Shown: positions 36,860 through 57,639, numbered from the stretch's first letter. The stretch is DNA of 64,000 bases from Siniperca chuatsi (GCF_020085105.1 NC_058058.1:6502175-6566174); one strand, 5' to 3'. Notes: a model not told the origin generated them from the letters alone. Numbers and translations: made by a program.

Positions 36860-37876
36860 CTTATTAAATGTGACTTTGAGCTATCCAAATTACCCATTAA
36901 GTTGTCTAAGTTTCATGGACAAGTTCTCCAGTACTGGAAATTAATTTATAATCATAATTTTTCGCCCCATGATACACCTTTATGGAATAACAGGTATATA
37001 CTGATTAGAAAAAAATCCTTCTTTTACAAACACTGGGCTGAACAGGGTGTAATGCTGGTTTTACATTTACTGGATGACAGGGGTAATTTACTTAACTATT
37101 CAGACTTCATTCACAAATATAATATTATTTGTTCTAATCAACAATTTACACAAGTCACCAATGCGATTCCACAAGCTATTATTGGTTCTGTCAAAGGTTT
37201 CTTGATGTACACGCACTCTGTTCCCCAACTGTTTCCCTTAACTATTCAAAACATTTCCTTTTTAGACAAAAAATGTAACAAGTTCTTAAGATCAGTTTTA
37301 TCCAATGTATGTTTTTCCTTGCCTTTAAGAAGACGAAATATTATGAAAGGTTTCACCAGTCAAAATATAAAAAAGTTCAGATGTAACTATTTAAAATTTC
37401 CTGTCCCACCCAAAGCTAAAGAGGTACGTTTCAAATTGTTAAATAATGTTTATCCATGCAAAGAATTTTTACATTCAAAATTTAATATTGAAGACAATGT
37501 TTGTACTTTTTGTTTAGCTAACATTGAAACAGATGAGCATCTCTTTTTCTCGTGTGTTTATTCAAAGATATTTTGGGATAGTTTCTGTATTTGGGTTTAT
37601 CAAAACAACTTAGGTGTCCGTTCTTTCAATTACAATGATGTTAAATTTGGCGTTATACTGGAGGACAAATCAAAAGATTTAACAATTAATAGTATGATTG
37701 TTATGGCAATTTTTTTCATTCACAAATGTAAATTTGGCAATATTAAGCCTTTATTTAATGTTTTTATTCATGATATGTCATCTTTAAAAGAGTCTTTGAA
37801 TGTCTGTAAATCTAGGAATGCACTTTGGCTATGTAATAATCTGGAAGCTCTTTCTTTGAACCCTGTAACTCTGTAA
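36860..37876 (+). CDS. C-terminal part of LINE ORF2 (truncated, open from the insertion edge)
   Basis: The frame is open from the first base after the target duplication (LIKCDFELSKLPIKL, then SKFHGQVLQYWKLIYNHNFS) to a stop at 37876. The internal KAKEVRFKLLNN stretch and the Cys/His motif CTFC...DEHLFFSC (Cx2C, then Hx4C) are the zinc-binding C-terminal region found after the reverse transcriptase in L1/Tx1-clade ORF2 proteins. Endonuclease and reverse transcriptase domains are absent because of 5' truncation, so it cannot move by itself. There is no native start codon; the 339 codons are a remnant, not a host gene. Confidence 0.85.
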   Translation, partial: LIKCDFELSKLPIKLSKFHGQVLQYWKLIYNHNFSPHDTPLWNNRYILIRKKSFFYKHWAEQGVMLVLHLLDDRGNLLNYSDFIHKYNIICSNQQFTQVTNAIPQAIIGSVKGFLMYTHSVPQLFPLTIQNISFLDKKCNKFLRSVLSNVCFSLPLRRRNIMKGFTSQNIKKFRCNYLKFPVPPKAKEVRFKLLNNVYPCKEFLHSKFNIEDNVCTFCLANIETDEHLFFSCVYSKIFWDSFCIWVYQNNLGVRSFNYNDVKFGVILEDKSKDLTINSMIVMAIFFIHKCKFGNIKPLFNVFIHDMSSLKESLNVCKSRNALWLCNNLEALSLNPVTL

Positions 37877-38013
37877 TTATGGCTTTCTTTGTTCTTGGTT
37901 TTCATTTTTGTTCAATTGTTTGACCTGCTCTTCTTGAAATATTGAATGTTTAATAAGCCTGTATGGTTTTTGAAATAAATATTAATAAAAAAATAAAAAA
38001 ATAAATTAAAAAA
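36860..38013 (+). mobile_element. 5'-truncated L1/Tx1-type LINE with target-site duplication
   Basis: The 14-bp sequence aattcgttggactt occurs at 36846-36859 and again, exact, at 38014-38027. Between them is a plus-strand LINE 3' end with AATAAA at 37974-37979 and an impure A-rich tail. Exact duplication and an undamaged reading frame indicate a young insertion. It is transcriptionally divergent from sfpq. Confidence 0.93.
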
Positions 38014-39142
38014 AATTCGTTGGACTTTGTAATTCAGCTCTCATTTGGGTCTTAATTCAGGTATTTAGGAAAATGTAATGCTGGAGTGTACAAACATTCC
38101 TGATGTAAAAACCCTTTAATAGCATCACAAAACACTACTAATTGAAATGTAGTGTTGGTTACAGTTTTAGTCCCTGTATTAAAAGATCTGTGACTTATAT
38201 TGGGTTACAGTCTTGTATTTTGAATTTTGCTGTTGGGGATACCCTTGTGTTGATATTTGGATTACTCATTTTTGCCTATTCCAGAGCAGTAATTCATCTA
38301 GATGCAGCAATTTAGAAGAAAGTACTCCTAGTGATGCACATTTGCATGGAACACTGTTTGTGCAGATGGCCCGTCGCATGTTAACAGAAAGCAAAATACA
38401 GCAAGAATTTTCCATCTCCTTCTCCTTGCTGTTGTGAAAACTGTCAACTTTGCAAAGCGCACAAAAAAAAATCTAGGGCCTGCCCTGCAGTAAAGACAAT
38501 ACACACACTAACGTAAGAATAAAGACAGTAAAACAAAATGGACCATTCACTGAAAAAACTTTGTCTTATCAAGCTTAAAGGGAGAAGGGGGGGAAATCTT
38601 GTAAAAATACAAGTTTAAGAATGTGCAATTAGGACCTTTAGAAAGGGTGTTATTTAATTGCCATTATTAGATTTTATTTGAGTAAAAAATTAATGCAGTT
38701 CTTTGGACTCAAGTCACAAATTTGAAGTCAAAATTTAAAAGGACTGGCAAGAATGACTCGTGAGCCCTTTGACTTGAAAAATCTGATACTCTACTACAGG
38801 CATGGAATAAATTTGAAAGTAATTAGCACACATTTAGTTGTATTTTCCTGATTCACAAAATGTGTTCACTGTTAGTCTTTTGGTGTTTACATGTTGAAGA
38901 ACAGATGACTTGTTTTGGATGCTAAACTTAAAATTTAGGACTTGATGCCATGAAGGTTTGTTAAAGCATTGATTACACCTTGTTCCATTAGAGGACACTT
39001 GTGGTGTTTGCTTAATTATAGATTTTATAAATGTTTGAATTTTTATTTTCCTCATACCTATCTTTTTTTAGTTAATTCATTTTCTGATATTTATCCAGCT
39101 ATGGAAAATAAAAGACGCTCAACTCGGACTTTTTTTTTGTCA

Positions 39143-39148
39143 TTTATT
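39143..39148 (-). terminator. lypla2: Candidate distal polyadenylation signal for lypla2
   Basis: AATAAA on the minus strand followed by ACAAAAAAAAA. It would imply a 2.6 kb 3' UTR. The nearer signals at 40435-40445 may be used instead. Confidence 0.3.
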
Positions 39149-39178
39149 CCGCATACAGGTGTTTTGGAAACAAAAAAA

Positions 39179-39201
39179 AGCGGAGACCACCAGTCTCCGC
39201 T
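39179..39201 (-). other. Perfect 9-bp hairpin followed by T8 on the minus strand
   Basis: agcggagac pairs with gtctccgct around a 5-nt loop. On the minus strand it is followed at once by eight T. This has the shape of an intrinsic terminator, but in a vertebrate it is more likely an RNA stem in the lypla2 3' UTR or chance. It lies about 30 bp upstream of the distal AATAAA. Confidence 0.55.
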
Positions 39202-41761
39202 CAACATGTTTTCTTAACGCTTATCATTATAAACAGACACAAAAAAAGGATGAGATGACAACGGTGACAAAACACAACAAAACATAAGTCCAATAAACAA
39301 AAAACACGTATGTAGAAAGTTTAACCAATAACAACATACAACCCAGGAGAAAACACACAAGACGGTGTGACATCGTCACACAGGGGGGAAATGTTGGAAT
39401 AATTAAAAAACACGGTGAAGAGAAGAAGAGAAGAAATAAACTAAATTAAGGAAGCAAACACAACGCAGGGCTGCATCAGAGATTCAAAGTGACGGGAAAA
39501 TACAAAAGGACACAAGGAGATAAGAATGACATTCATTGATTAGTGAACAACAATCCAAACAGATGTCTTTCCTCCTTTTCCACTTTTTGTTTTTTAAAAA
39601 TCAGGTTTGAGAACAGTAATATAGAGCAGGTAATCATGAGGAGAGCAAAATTAACATTCACAAAGGAAAATGCAGAACACCTGATATATATATATTTTAA
39701 GCACACACGACTCCTCAGAGTTACACTCCAATGTCCAAGGATCACAAGTTGTTCAAGATTAACTTTTTTTTAAATCTGTAAAATCACCATTCAGTTATGT
39801 TGGAACAGCTTCTTGCCAAAGCCCTCCCAATGTATAGCCATTTTTTTCTAAAGAAGTGAACTATAATAGTGTTGGGTTTAAGTTTAAATCTGACCTTTTA
39901 TGTTCTATTAGTGGGTTACAGTAAGTTGCCAAAGGAGGGAGCTGGGAAGTGAATATTTTCTTACACTTTGTTGGGAATAAATGGTCTAAGCCAGTTTTAA
40001 ACTCAGGTCTGCTTTGGTGTCGTGGAAAAAGATATGGAGGAAGCAGGTGTTTCCAGAGTTTAAAACACACAAAACCACTGAAAATCAACTCGGACAAATG
40101 GAGAGGAGGCTGTTCATGGGGCGTCTGTCGCTGAAACAGGAACACTTGAATGGGGAAAATGTTTAAAGAGGAAACGGTGGTGGGAGGAACAGTGAAACGA
40201 CTCGTGGCGTGCAGTCTGTGCGGGCCTGCAACCATCTGAAGTGAGGCATTATTTCATGCAAATCACACAGTCAGTTATTCCCCTTTAAGCCTCCAATCTC
40301 ATTTTAAAAAAGGAAATAAACGGAGGTAATTTTACATAAAGAAACATAATCAAAGCAGAAAGAGATTGCTGACATGCAGGTGTGGAAGTTTTGAAATAAA
40401 CAGCACAGGTTGGCAAAAGCATCGATTGATTAGTTTTATTTTATTTCAATTGGATTTTCCTTATATAATTCAAGATATTTTATCACACTCATTAAAAAAA
40501 GAAAGAAATGTGAGGCTCCCATGGATGTTGGTATTTTAATAAAAAGGGGCATCCATAGGTAAGTGGTCGAGATTAGCGATGTAAGACCCGGACAGGCTGC
40601 AGTGCACTGTCATGGGGTGGTAGGCTGTGGGATGGATGGGTTGGTGGGAAACCAGCTGCTCCAGCTCTAAAGCCAGCACTCACTGCTCCTGAGTCAGACT
40701 CTGTAGGACTCCAACACTGGAGTGAAGCCGCAGTCGGAGCAAATTTCAACGGGCAAAATTTACTCGTGTGGTGCAGCAAAAAAGCATGAGGGGACAGGAA
40801 ATAGCTTGGGCAGGGTTGTAAACATAAACTGCAAGAGCTAGCATGGCTAGCGGGCTAACAACAGCAGTCCACAAAGCTGTAAATTATACAACGTTTTATC
40901 AAATCATATTTTACTGTCAGTAACCTCTGCCACTCTCCTTGTACTCACTGCAGCCAAGCAGCATCCCTTCTTCTCTGCTACTTGTATTATTTCACTGTGC
41001 AGTTATTAAGCAAGACTATAAACAACCAATATTTCCTGAATGAGAAGTCAATCCCACCTTTTCTCTCAAACTGGCTGGACATTGGAGAGCCTCAAGATTT
41101 CACATGTCAAAGCTCAGTCAGATTCAGATTTAACTCAGGTAGGTCAATTCGCGACAAAAAGCAAACGTGTCTCGCCCCGTTCCACATAGAAAAGAATGGG
41201 AAGCGAAATCCAGTCTGACTGATACTAAGGCGCTAGTATGGTCACTGACAGCATCAGGTAGGTGTTCACCTGCTTATCCGACTCCATCTTAATGATGGTT
41301 TTCCACTAAATGTCTTACAAACTGACACATCAATGAAAATGGGAAAGGTGTGGCAGTTGACGCAATGGAGGATGTGATAGCTGAAAAAAAAGGTTAAGAT
41401 GAAGCAAAATGAGGTAAAAGTGGAGAAAAACTGAGGTTGTTTAAATAAAACCAAAGGGAATGTATTGTGTGAGTCATTATTTCTCCCTCCGAAAGGCTAA
41501 GACTTGTGAGTGTGAGCACTTGGTTATGTTATTATCAAATTAGTTTGTTGTTGGATTTCACTGCATGGAGAAGCATATGTTTTGTTTAGCAGTGTGGATC
41601 AAATCATTATTTTCAAATGTGCGTGTGTTTTCATGTGTGTGTTTGTTATTTTGTCGATGTGTGTGGACGAGGGGGTGCTCATGGCTGTTTCCTGTGGGAG
41701 AATGGCAGATCAGGGGTGAGAGGTCAGTGTCTCAGGGGGTCATAGTGGGGATGAGGTGAGG

Positions 41762-50101
<8,340 letters not shown>

Positions 50102-50934
50102 TCAGAAAGGAGGACAGAAACACCAGAGGTCGGCTGAGTACAGATAGCACAGGGTGGCACTACATAAAATATGTTGTCGATCATGTGCATCGAGGCCCAG
50201 CAAAAAGCTTTATTTGAATTTGCAAAATGTCCCTATTTAATTTCCGCATGATTCCCAGAGCCTTCATACTAACCACGAGACCGTTCACATGACAAGATAT
50301 AAAACTGGAAATATTTAAACATCTACTCAAAGCTTAAACTTTACATCTTTTATTCCTCTGGTTGCAGACAGATCTTCCAGAGCATTTTCTGGATGATAAA
50401 TGTTTTTAATAATACAAATAAGAGTTTACAAATCTATGTTGCTTCTAATGAACCAGCCCTAGGCTCTGGAGTCTTTTGATTACATCATATTAAATTGGGA
50501 AATACTTGTTTTCTCTGGTTTCTATATCTGGAGGACAAGCAAATTGTGCAAGCTCAATAGGACTTAATTTCAACCAGGGACATTTTTTAAATCATATTTT
50601 TGTCCTACAGTTTCAGTTTGATTTAGACACTAAAAATCTACACAATGTCCTCTGACTGTCCACAAATGTTCGTGTTGTTCAATACACACAGCCTTCGATT
50701 ATTACTCAGAGCAATAAGCTTTACGAGTAGCACTGTGCTCGGGGGATTTTTTTAGCCCTGGGTTTTGCCTCTCAGGTTATAATCAAAGATAAGGCAGTAA
50801 AGGACAGCGCTCATTTAAGTAAAGATGCACATTATCTATCAAAGAAACTGAATGTGATTTTAAGTAGGGTTAGTGAATTAATAATACAGATATTTACATA
50901 GAAAACATTTTTGTTGGAATACCATTAGAGCTGC

Positions 50935-51540
50935 AACTAATAATTATTTTTATTATCCACTAATCTGCAGATTATTTTCTCAATTAATCGTTTCGATTTT
51001 CAATTTACTGTCATCTATGACGAAGAAATATGGGCTAAAAATTACAATATTTGGCATTTTCACTTGAAAAACGACTGAAACAATTAATCAATTACTAAAA
51101 TAGTTGCCAATTAGAGCTAGACTGATAAATGGGCCAATATTAGTTTTTTGCATAGATCGGTATCAGTGTGTATGTCGGCTGATTAGTAGCAAGAATCATC
51201 AAGTGCCAAACTAGGTTTGAGGTAATTAATTATATTTTGTATCACTTCACTTTTACACAGTTTGTCCACCAGAGAGCACTGACAAGTTGATTTCTTCAAC
51301 CGTAAAATGTCCCGTCTAATATCTTGGTCACAATTCTTTAAAAAACAAATCTAAGTGATCCGTATCAAGATTTTTGTTTATGTTATGCGTTTAACTATGG
51401 GCCGATATATCATTATCAGATTTTTTAACTCTAAAATATCCATATCAGTATTGGCCTAAAAAAAAAAAATCGGGCTCTATTGCCGATAAATTTTCTGTTA
51501 ATCGACCAATTGATTAATCACTAATCGTCGCTCTAGCTAC
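50935..51540. mobile_element. MITE split by a second MITE, lypla2 intron 1
   Basis: The outer element starts 'agctgcaactaataattatt' and breaks at 'tagttgccaatta' (about 51112). It resumes at about 51490 with 'aattttctgttaatcgacca' and ends 'cactaatcgtcgctctagct'. The inner element starts 'gagctagactgataaatggg' and ends 'aaatcgggctctattgccga', with near-complementary ends and interior 'gggccgatatatcattatca'. Confidence 0.7.
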
Positions 51541-52674
51541 CATTATAATGGAGAGCATGATAACCAATTTTATTATAATGTATTATTTGCTATTATTTAT
51601 ATATAAATGCAGGAAACAGCAGGGTTCCCTTGAAAACACAAAAGAAAAAGAGAATTTTTCAGTTAAAGTAGACGATGCGCACTGTAGATTAAAAAAATGT
51701 TTATTACAATTCTCTTCCTCCAAACTTGTTCACAAGTCAAAAACCAAATGTTCAAATCACCAGGACAAATTCTGAAACAAGCAGAGCTTATTCAAAACAG
51801 GGGACTTGCAGACACATGTAATGGGCAGCGCCGTGTACAGTGGTGTCTGTCATGAAGTCTGACAATGAACAGCTCACTGGTTATCAGCGCAGCCATTCAG
51901 TCCGCAGACAGGAACAACAAAGCTGAACATACCACTTATACGCACAAACACACATAATGAACCTGCTGCTGAACCTAAAACAGTAGTCATGCGGTGTTTG
52001 TGTGAGGCGGGCAGGTTGCTGTAACTGACGAGACTCATTAACTAAATGAAACACACTCCCTCTCCCTGTACTGTACTCTGTAAATCGGCCGCAGACGTCC
52101 ATCCCTCTGCACAGTGAGTCAGCCACCGATAACAAGCATGAGATCAGGTGGTTGTTTTACAGGAAAGTCGAGCAGTAAAAGCCTTCGCTCCTCAATGCCC
52201 TATAACTTTCTGATGATGTGGGACAGGATGAGGCAAGACGGAACGGGCGGGTCAGATGGCGTGCTGCCTGATTTGCAAATAGGCGATGTGGAGATGAGAA
52301 AACGTCTGAAACACAAAGGTTAATGTGTAAGCCTTGAGTGGGATAATACTCTACGCGAGTTAAAATTGCACCGCTGTTATGGCCGTTTTTCCCGTGGCCT
52401 GTGTGTTAGCGCTTATCATCTGAAGGTCATATTCACAGCTAAAATACGTGGAAGTGGTAGGTAAATGTGTGATTTAAGCGTCCAAAGTGTAGACAAAAGA
52501 GGGTTGTTTTTGCCCTGCATCCTGACCCTTCATAAATGAGTAATAGCTGAATAATAACTGAGCAGAGTTAAGCACCAGGAAATAGTCTCTTTCAGTGGTG
52601 TAGAAAGTTCTGGTTTGAATCTTTAAGCATCAAAGGCTATCAGAAGGGAAATATCCACATGTATGTTTTTAGTG

Positions 52675-53490
52675 ATTGAACGGAACTAAGTACATTTACT
52701 CCAGTACTGTTTTTCTTGTATTTTACTCGAGTATTTCCATTTTATGCTACTTTATGCTTTTCCTTCGCTACATTTCAGGGAGAAATATTGTACTTTTTAC
52801 TCCACTACATTTACCGTCTACTTTTCAGATTCAGATTTCACAATTAAAAAATATATTATAAGCTCATAAAATACAATGTGTTGTTAAAGATTAAACCAAC
52901 TGATCCCAACCTTTTTGACTTGTGTCTAGTTGGGTCACATTTCACACGTCAATGAGTTGTTAGCAGTTACACCAAACAGTGATGGTTTCATTTAATTTAA
53001 ATAACAGTTAGAGGATCAAAGAGGTCAAATTATCCAATATTTCACAAAAAAGAAAACATGGGAGAGAGTTTTAATATACAAATTTGTGTAGTAGAAGTTT
53101 TTTCTTCTTTTCAATCCCATTAATCACCTCATGGCCCCACAGATTTATTTATCTTGTGACCCTTTGGAGGGGGCCTGACCCCCAGGTTGGGAACCACTGG
53201 ACTAAACTACATAACTGCATATAAAGAAGCTAAAACTAGCTCCAACTCAAACAGCTAAACAAGAGTAAAATAACAGTAACAATCTAATAATGTAAGATAT
53301 AATAATATATTAGTCACAGGGGCCATTTTTCTGCAGAATGAGTACTTTTAATACTTTAAGTACATTTTGCTGATAAAACATCTGTACTTGTACTTAAGTA
53401 GGATTTTAAATGCAGACTTGTACAGGAGTATTTTGAAACTGAAGTATTGGTACTTTAACTTAAGTAAAAGACGTGAGTACTTCTTCCATC
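52675..53490. repeat. Near full-length 'acttttacttaagta' repeat
   Basis: It begins 'aactaagtacatttactcca' and ends 'gtgagtacttcttccatcg'. It includes the 'gatcccaacctttttgactt' to 'gttgggaaccactggactaa' segment shared with 43905-44230. About 815 bp; unclassified. Confidence 0.65.
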
Positions 53491-54339
53491 GATCCCTCGG
53501 TATGATTCTGTTTGAGAAAATGACACGAACAAAACGTGATGTAATAAAAAGGTGCATCGCAAGATGTGCATTCATTATCACCAAATTCTAATTTATTTAT
53601 TTTTTAAACAAATGTAATTTCGGTACACTCTGGCCCGAGTGGGAACAGACAGAGCCACATAGATAATAGGACTAAAAGCAGACCGCAAAATAAAGAGGAG
53701 TGGAAGAAACAAAGAGATAAGAAAAGATAGAGAGGAGTGAGAGATAGAGGAGTGCAGGAACATCGGACAATCTGTTCCAACAAGTAGGACAAGCCCCCAA
53801 AATAGGCAGCATATGCAAAGAGGCGATTAATCACTTTTATACCCTTTTTTTCCACCTGTTATTGTTCAGCAGATGAACAATGACCCGTAAGGCGGACTTC
53901 CAGCATAATGCCCCATGAGGGTTTTCAATGCACGCTCTAAAACAATGGCTCACTCTCTACGCTTCTGGAGGAGGCCGGTGGTTAAAAATAGCGTCACGCT
54001 GTGTGCGAGCATCTAGTCCAATTCTGGTTGGGTCCAAAACAACTGAAAACAGGACCTGTTCCAGTATACAAAGTCTGTTTAATCAATGCATCCATCTCCT
54101 GACCGTGCACTACTTAAACAACTTAACGGATGCAGCAACAACCTAAATATGAATGTTTCCTTTAATTTTCCACAACCCTTTGCCAGTAATGATCAATATT
54201 TCAGCAGTGGATGGAAATGCACAAACTATACGTTCACCTCCAACATTTATGGGTAGAAATGACAGATATTGCTGACTGGATTTAAGTGATTGAGATATCT
54301 TCAGTCTTCTCCTGATGTCTGTGAATGGGAACGTGACTG

Positions 54340-54940
54340 TGACAATTATTTTCATTATCTGTTAATTATGCTGTCAATTAATCAATTGGTCTATAAAATG
54401 TCAGGGGAAAAAAAGCCAATCACACGTTCCCAGAGTCCATGGTAACATCTAAAAGTTGCTTGTTTTGTCTGAAATCAGTCTAAAAGTCACAGATACTTAA
54501 TTCAAACTGAATACATAAAAGAGACAAACAGAAAATCCTCATATTAGCAAAGCTGGAAGGAGACAATGTTACATTTTTGCTTGAGAAATGAATGAAACAA
54601 TGAATTTATTATCAAAATTGTTTGCCAATTAATTTTCTGTTGATTGACTAATCATTTCAGCTCTTAACTGGTTATTCATTAAAGTCATTTATCAAACAAA
54701 AAAAGCCAAACATTCGCTGGTTACAGCTGCTAAAATGTAAGCATTTGCTGCTTTTTTCTGTTTTATATCATTGTAAATTCTATCATTTTGAGTTTTGAAC
54801 TGCTGGTCAGACAAAATTAGCATTTCTAAGACCTCGCCTTTAGCTCCGTTTTACTATTTCCTTTACATTTACTACATTAAATGATTAATCGATGAATGAA
54901 AACAATCACTGGTTGCTTTCCTAGCACTAACCACATGTTA
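54340..54940. repeat. Two adjoining MITE copies ('gctgcaactaatgatt' family)
   Basis: The first runs from 'gacaattattttcattatct' to 'gattgactaatcatttcagc' (about 54340-54660). The second (about 54665-54905) has 'ttacagctgctaaaatgtaa' and ends 'attaatcgatgaatgaaaac'. Both are degenerate. Confidence 0.5.
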
Positions 54941-54957
54941 TAAAAGTTACGGTTGGT

Positions 54958-55110
54958 CGGGGCACCGTGTTGGCCTATGGGTTTAAGGCACTGACAATGA
55001 ACTTCATCGCCGCTGGTTCGAGGCCAGCCGGGGAGCTTTGCTGCATGCCACCCCCCATCGCTTCAGCCCTCATTCACTTTCATCATCAGTCATGTTTCTA
55101 TTGTCTACTG
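54958..55110 (+). repeat. tRNA-like SINE head
   Basis: 'ggggcaccgtgttggcctat' with 'gggtttaaggc' resembles an A box, and 'gctggttcgaggccagccgg' contains a B-box-like GGTTCGAGGCC about 50 bp later. It is followed by 'gctttgctgcatgccacccc', as in teleost SINEs. The body is short. Confidence 0.6.
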
Positions 55111-55563
55111 TCCAAAGGAATAAAGTGCCCCAAAATACTTTCTAAACGGTTACAAGCTGATTTACTAGATACAGCTAATGGATATAAATATGGATCATGT
55201 CAAATGATAGTGGATATCATCTTGCATTGTGGTCATCATGATATCTTGATTTAGAGTAAAAATGTTTTCCTGGTATCAAAAGGCTGCGTTGTAGTCAAGT
55301 GATACTGCTCTGTCACAATAAAATAAGCATCAAAGCACCAACTGCGATACTCCAAATATTCTCAGATGTTTGAGTCAAAATGTTGGAAAACATAATTCAA
55401 TAGGAATTTCTCAGGTGACACAAACCAGGAAAGAAAGCAAAGAAAAACGCTTCCTGTGTTGCAGCCAACTTAAAGCGCATCACGAGTCTCCATCCTGCAT
55501 GACTCCAATTGCATTTAAGTCAAACAAACACACACACAAAAAAAACAGAAGCGTGCTGCAGTC

Positions 55564-55590
55564 TGTGTGTGTGTGTGTGTGTGTGTGTGG
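55564..55590. repeat. (GT)n microsatellite, about 13 units
   Basis: Uninterrupted GT run within lypla2 intron 1; likely polymorphic. Confidence 0.85.
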
Positions 55591-56288
55591 ACGTCAATCG
55601 GCTGAACAAACACACACACACCAGGCTGCTGCATTCAGACAGCTCTTTGCTCAATGGCTACGGATGGCTGGCAAACAACAGGATAATATGCGGCACTGAG
55701 TGACAGGCATCCCCCTCCTCCCTCCTCCGCTGCTGCTGGAGGTTAATAGCTCGGCTAGCTAGCTGGTGTAGAAACTCACAAGTCAAAAGAGCAAACCGAA
55801 AACAGTGAGGTTAAACCGGCTATTGTTAGCGAATAAAAAATAATTAGTTTAGGCAGCTGAAGCAGAGGAAGTGGGTGGCGTGGGTGTCGAAGAGGAAGGA
55901 GACAATGAATGGTTGAAGCTTAGCTATGTTGTACGACCCGTCGTCCTCGGTAGTGATGGCATTCAGCAGCGCAAAGCACTTGCGTTTAATCCCGGTTTAG
56001 CTGCCCCCCCTCCGCCACACACACACACACACAATAACCGGGGCAAGTGGTAGTAGAGCTGCTAGCTAACGACGCGCACACACACATTGATTGTATTGTC
56101 GTCTGCCGGTGTCTCTCTTCGCCTACCTCGGGCTAACGTTACGATTCAAATTCGAACCTCTAACGCGGGCCGTTTTTTAGAAGACCCCTTAACCACCAAA
56201 AGGCTCAAACAAGAATCAGTTTGGACCTGGATAAAGTGGTAAAAATTAAACCCGCGGCCCGCTTACTAATACAAATTCATACACTCAC

Positions 56289-56425
56289 CGCTTGCTGTCC
56301 CAGTTCTCGACGGAACGGAACTTCCGCTACTGGCCGCAGACAAGCAGGGGGCGGGGACAGAGCGTGGAGACGTCATCACATAGCAACGCCCTGCTGTACG
56401 TTCATGGATACCGGTATATTATGAG
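56289..56425 (-). promoter_or_regulatory. lypla2: lypla2 5' UTR exon and promoter
   Basis: On the minus strand GACAGCAAGCG|GTGAGTG at 56289 is a strong donor, fitting the acceptor just before the ATG exon at 50083. The region holds an ETS-type GCGGAAGTT (about 56320), a GC box (GGGGCGGGG, 56347-56355) and a CRE-like gacgtcat (56369-56376). It is the most CpG-rich spot upstream of lypla2. No TATA box is seen. Confidence 0.55.
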
Positions 56426-56567
56426 AGCTTATTTTCTGATTATCTTACGATACATCCATGAACACGACTTTGTTTCCTCACAAAATTACAGATATAATCA
56501 ATATAACCCAATATATGATCAATATACAGTGGTTAAAAATCACTAAGTAGTGTCAATAACCCTGTAT

Positions 56568-57590
56568 CAGAATCAGAATCAGCTTTATTGGCCAAATATG
56601 TGTACACATACACCTCTCGATGTGCTTACACACAGAACAATTTACAGGAAGATATAAATAGACATACAGCTAAAAAAAAAAGTGAACAAAAACAGCCAAA
56701 CATAAACACAGAACTATTATGTAGGCCTACATAGGTGAAAAATAGGTGATACAATTAAAAAGCAACAATGTCCAACAAACTTCAATGTATACAAGTCAAG
56801 TTTTCTGTAGATCATAAAATATCAATTACAAATAGTGCAAAGGAATAAATATCGACTGGGTAAAGTACTAGATTACTTTATATACATGAAGTGGGTGGTT
56901 ATGTACAGTAGGCTATATGTATACATGTCTTGTATAGCCTACAGTATATACAGGATACGGCTGCAGGATGTATAGATGAATGATAGAGCACAGTGTGTAT
57001 TTTAACCTGTAAATATATAATTTGTAATTTGTAGGTTAGTGGTTTTAATGTTACAGGGTTACTGACAGTGACAGGCTGTGGGTAGAAACTGTTCTTGTGT
57101 CTGGTTGTTGCGCCAACCGGACGGGAGGCCCTTCACACCCTGGAGCAGGCTGTGTCCAGGGTGTGAAGGGTCTGCGGTGATATTTCCTGCCCGTTTCCTG
57201 ACTCTGGAGATGTAGAAGTCCTGAATGGAGGGCAGGTCGGCACCAGTGATCTTTTCTGCAGTCCTGAATCCCCGTTGTGATCTGTTCCTGTCCTGTTTGG
57301 TGGCCGATCCAAACCTGACAGCGATGGATGCACATACAGCAGACTGGACCGGCAGGTTGACCTTCTTGAGCTGCCGCAGGAAGTACATCCTCTGCTGGGC
57401 CTTTTTTCATGATTGTGTCAATGCTGGACGCCCACTTTAGGCCCTGGGAGATTGTGGATCCCAGAAACCTGAAGGTTTCCTCAGCAGACACGGTGCTGCT
57501 GAGTATGGTGATGGGGGGCTCCTCCTGAAGTCCACTGTTATCTGCACAGATTTGAGCTTGTTCAGCTCCAGTTTGTTACACTAAAACATC
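56568..57590 (-). mobile_element. Decayed L2-type LINE, minus strand
   Basis: The 3' end is at about 56568 (minus-strand 'ccaataaagctgattctgat' plus gattct repeats). In 57059-57540, broken across frames, are the C-terminal reverse transcriptase signatures: FRFLGSTIS, LKW.S.ID.I.KK, YFLRQLKK, FGSATKQDRN, LPSIQDFY and SRVRKRA. At least one frameshift (near 57400) and a truncated 5' end make it inactive. The perfect palindrome at 57129-57170 lies in its coding part. Confidence 0.85.
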
Positions 57591-57639
57591 CACTTGCCTA
57601 CAAAATTATAAATAATACATTTACAGTTTAAAATACAGA

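Larger units (their letters stand above)
38028..41761 (-). other. Interval between sfpq promoter and lypla2 stop: lypla2 3' UTR plus flank
   Basis: No coding exon was found on either strand. On the minus strand two overlapping AATAAA signals occur at 40435-40445 and one at 39143-39148, giving possible lypla2 3' UTRs of about 1.3 or 2.6 kb. The right part is ordinary AT-rich sequence; a short hairpin is listed separately. Confidence 0.45.
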
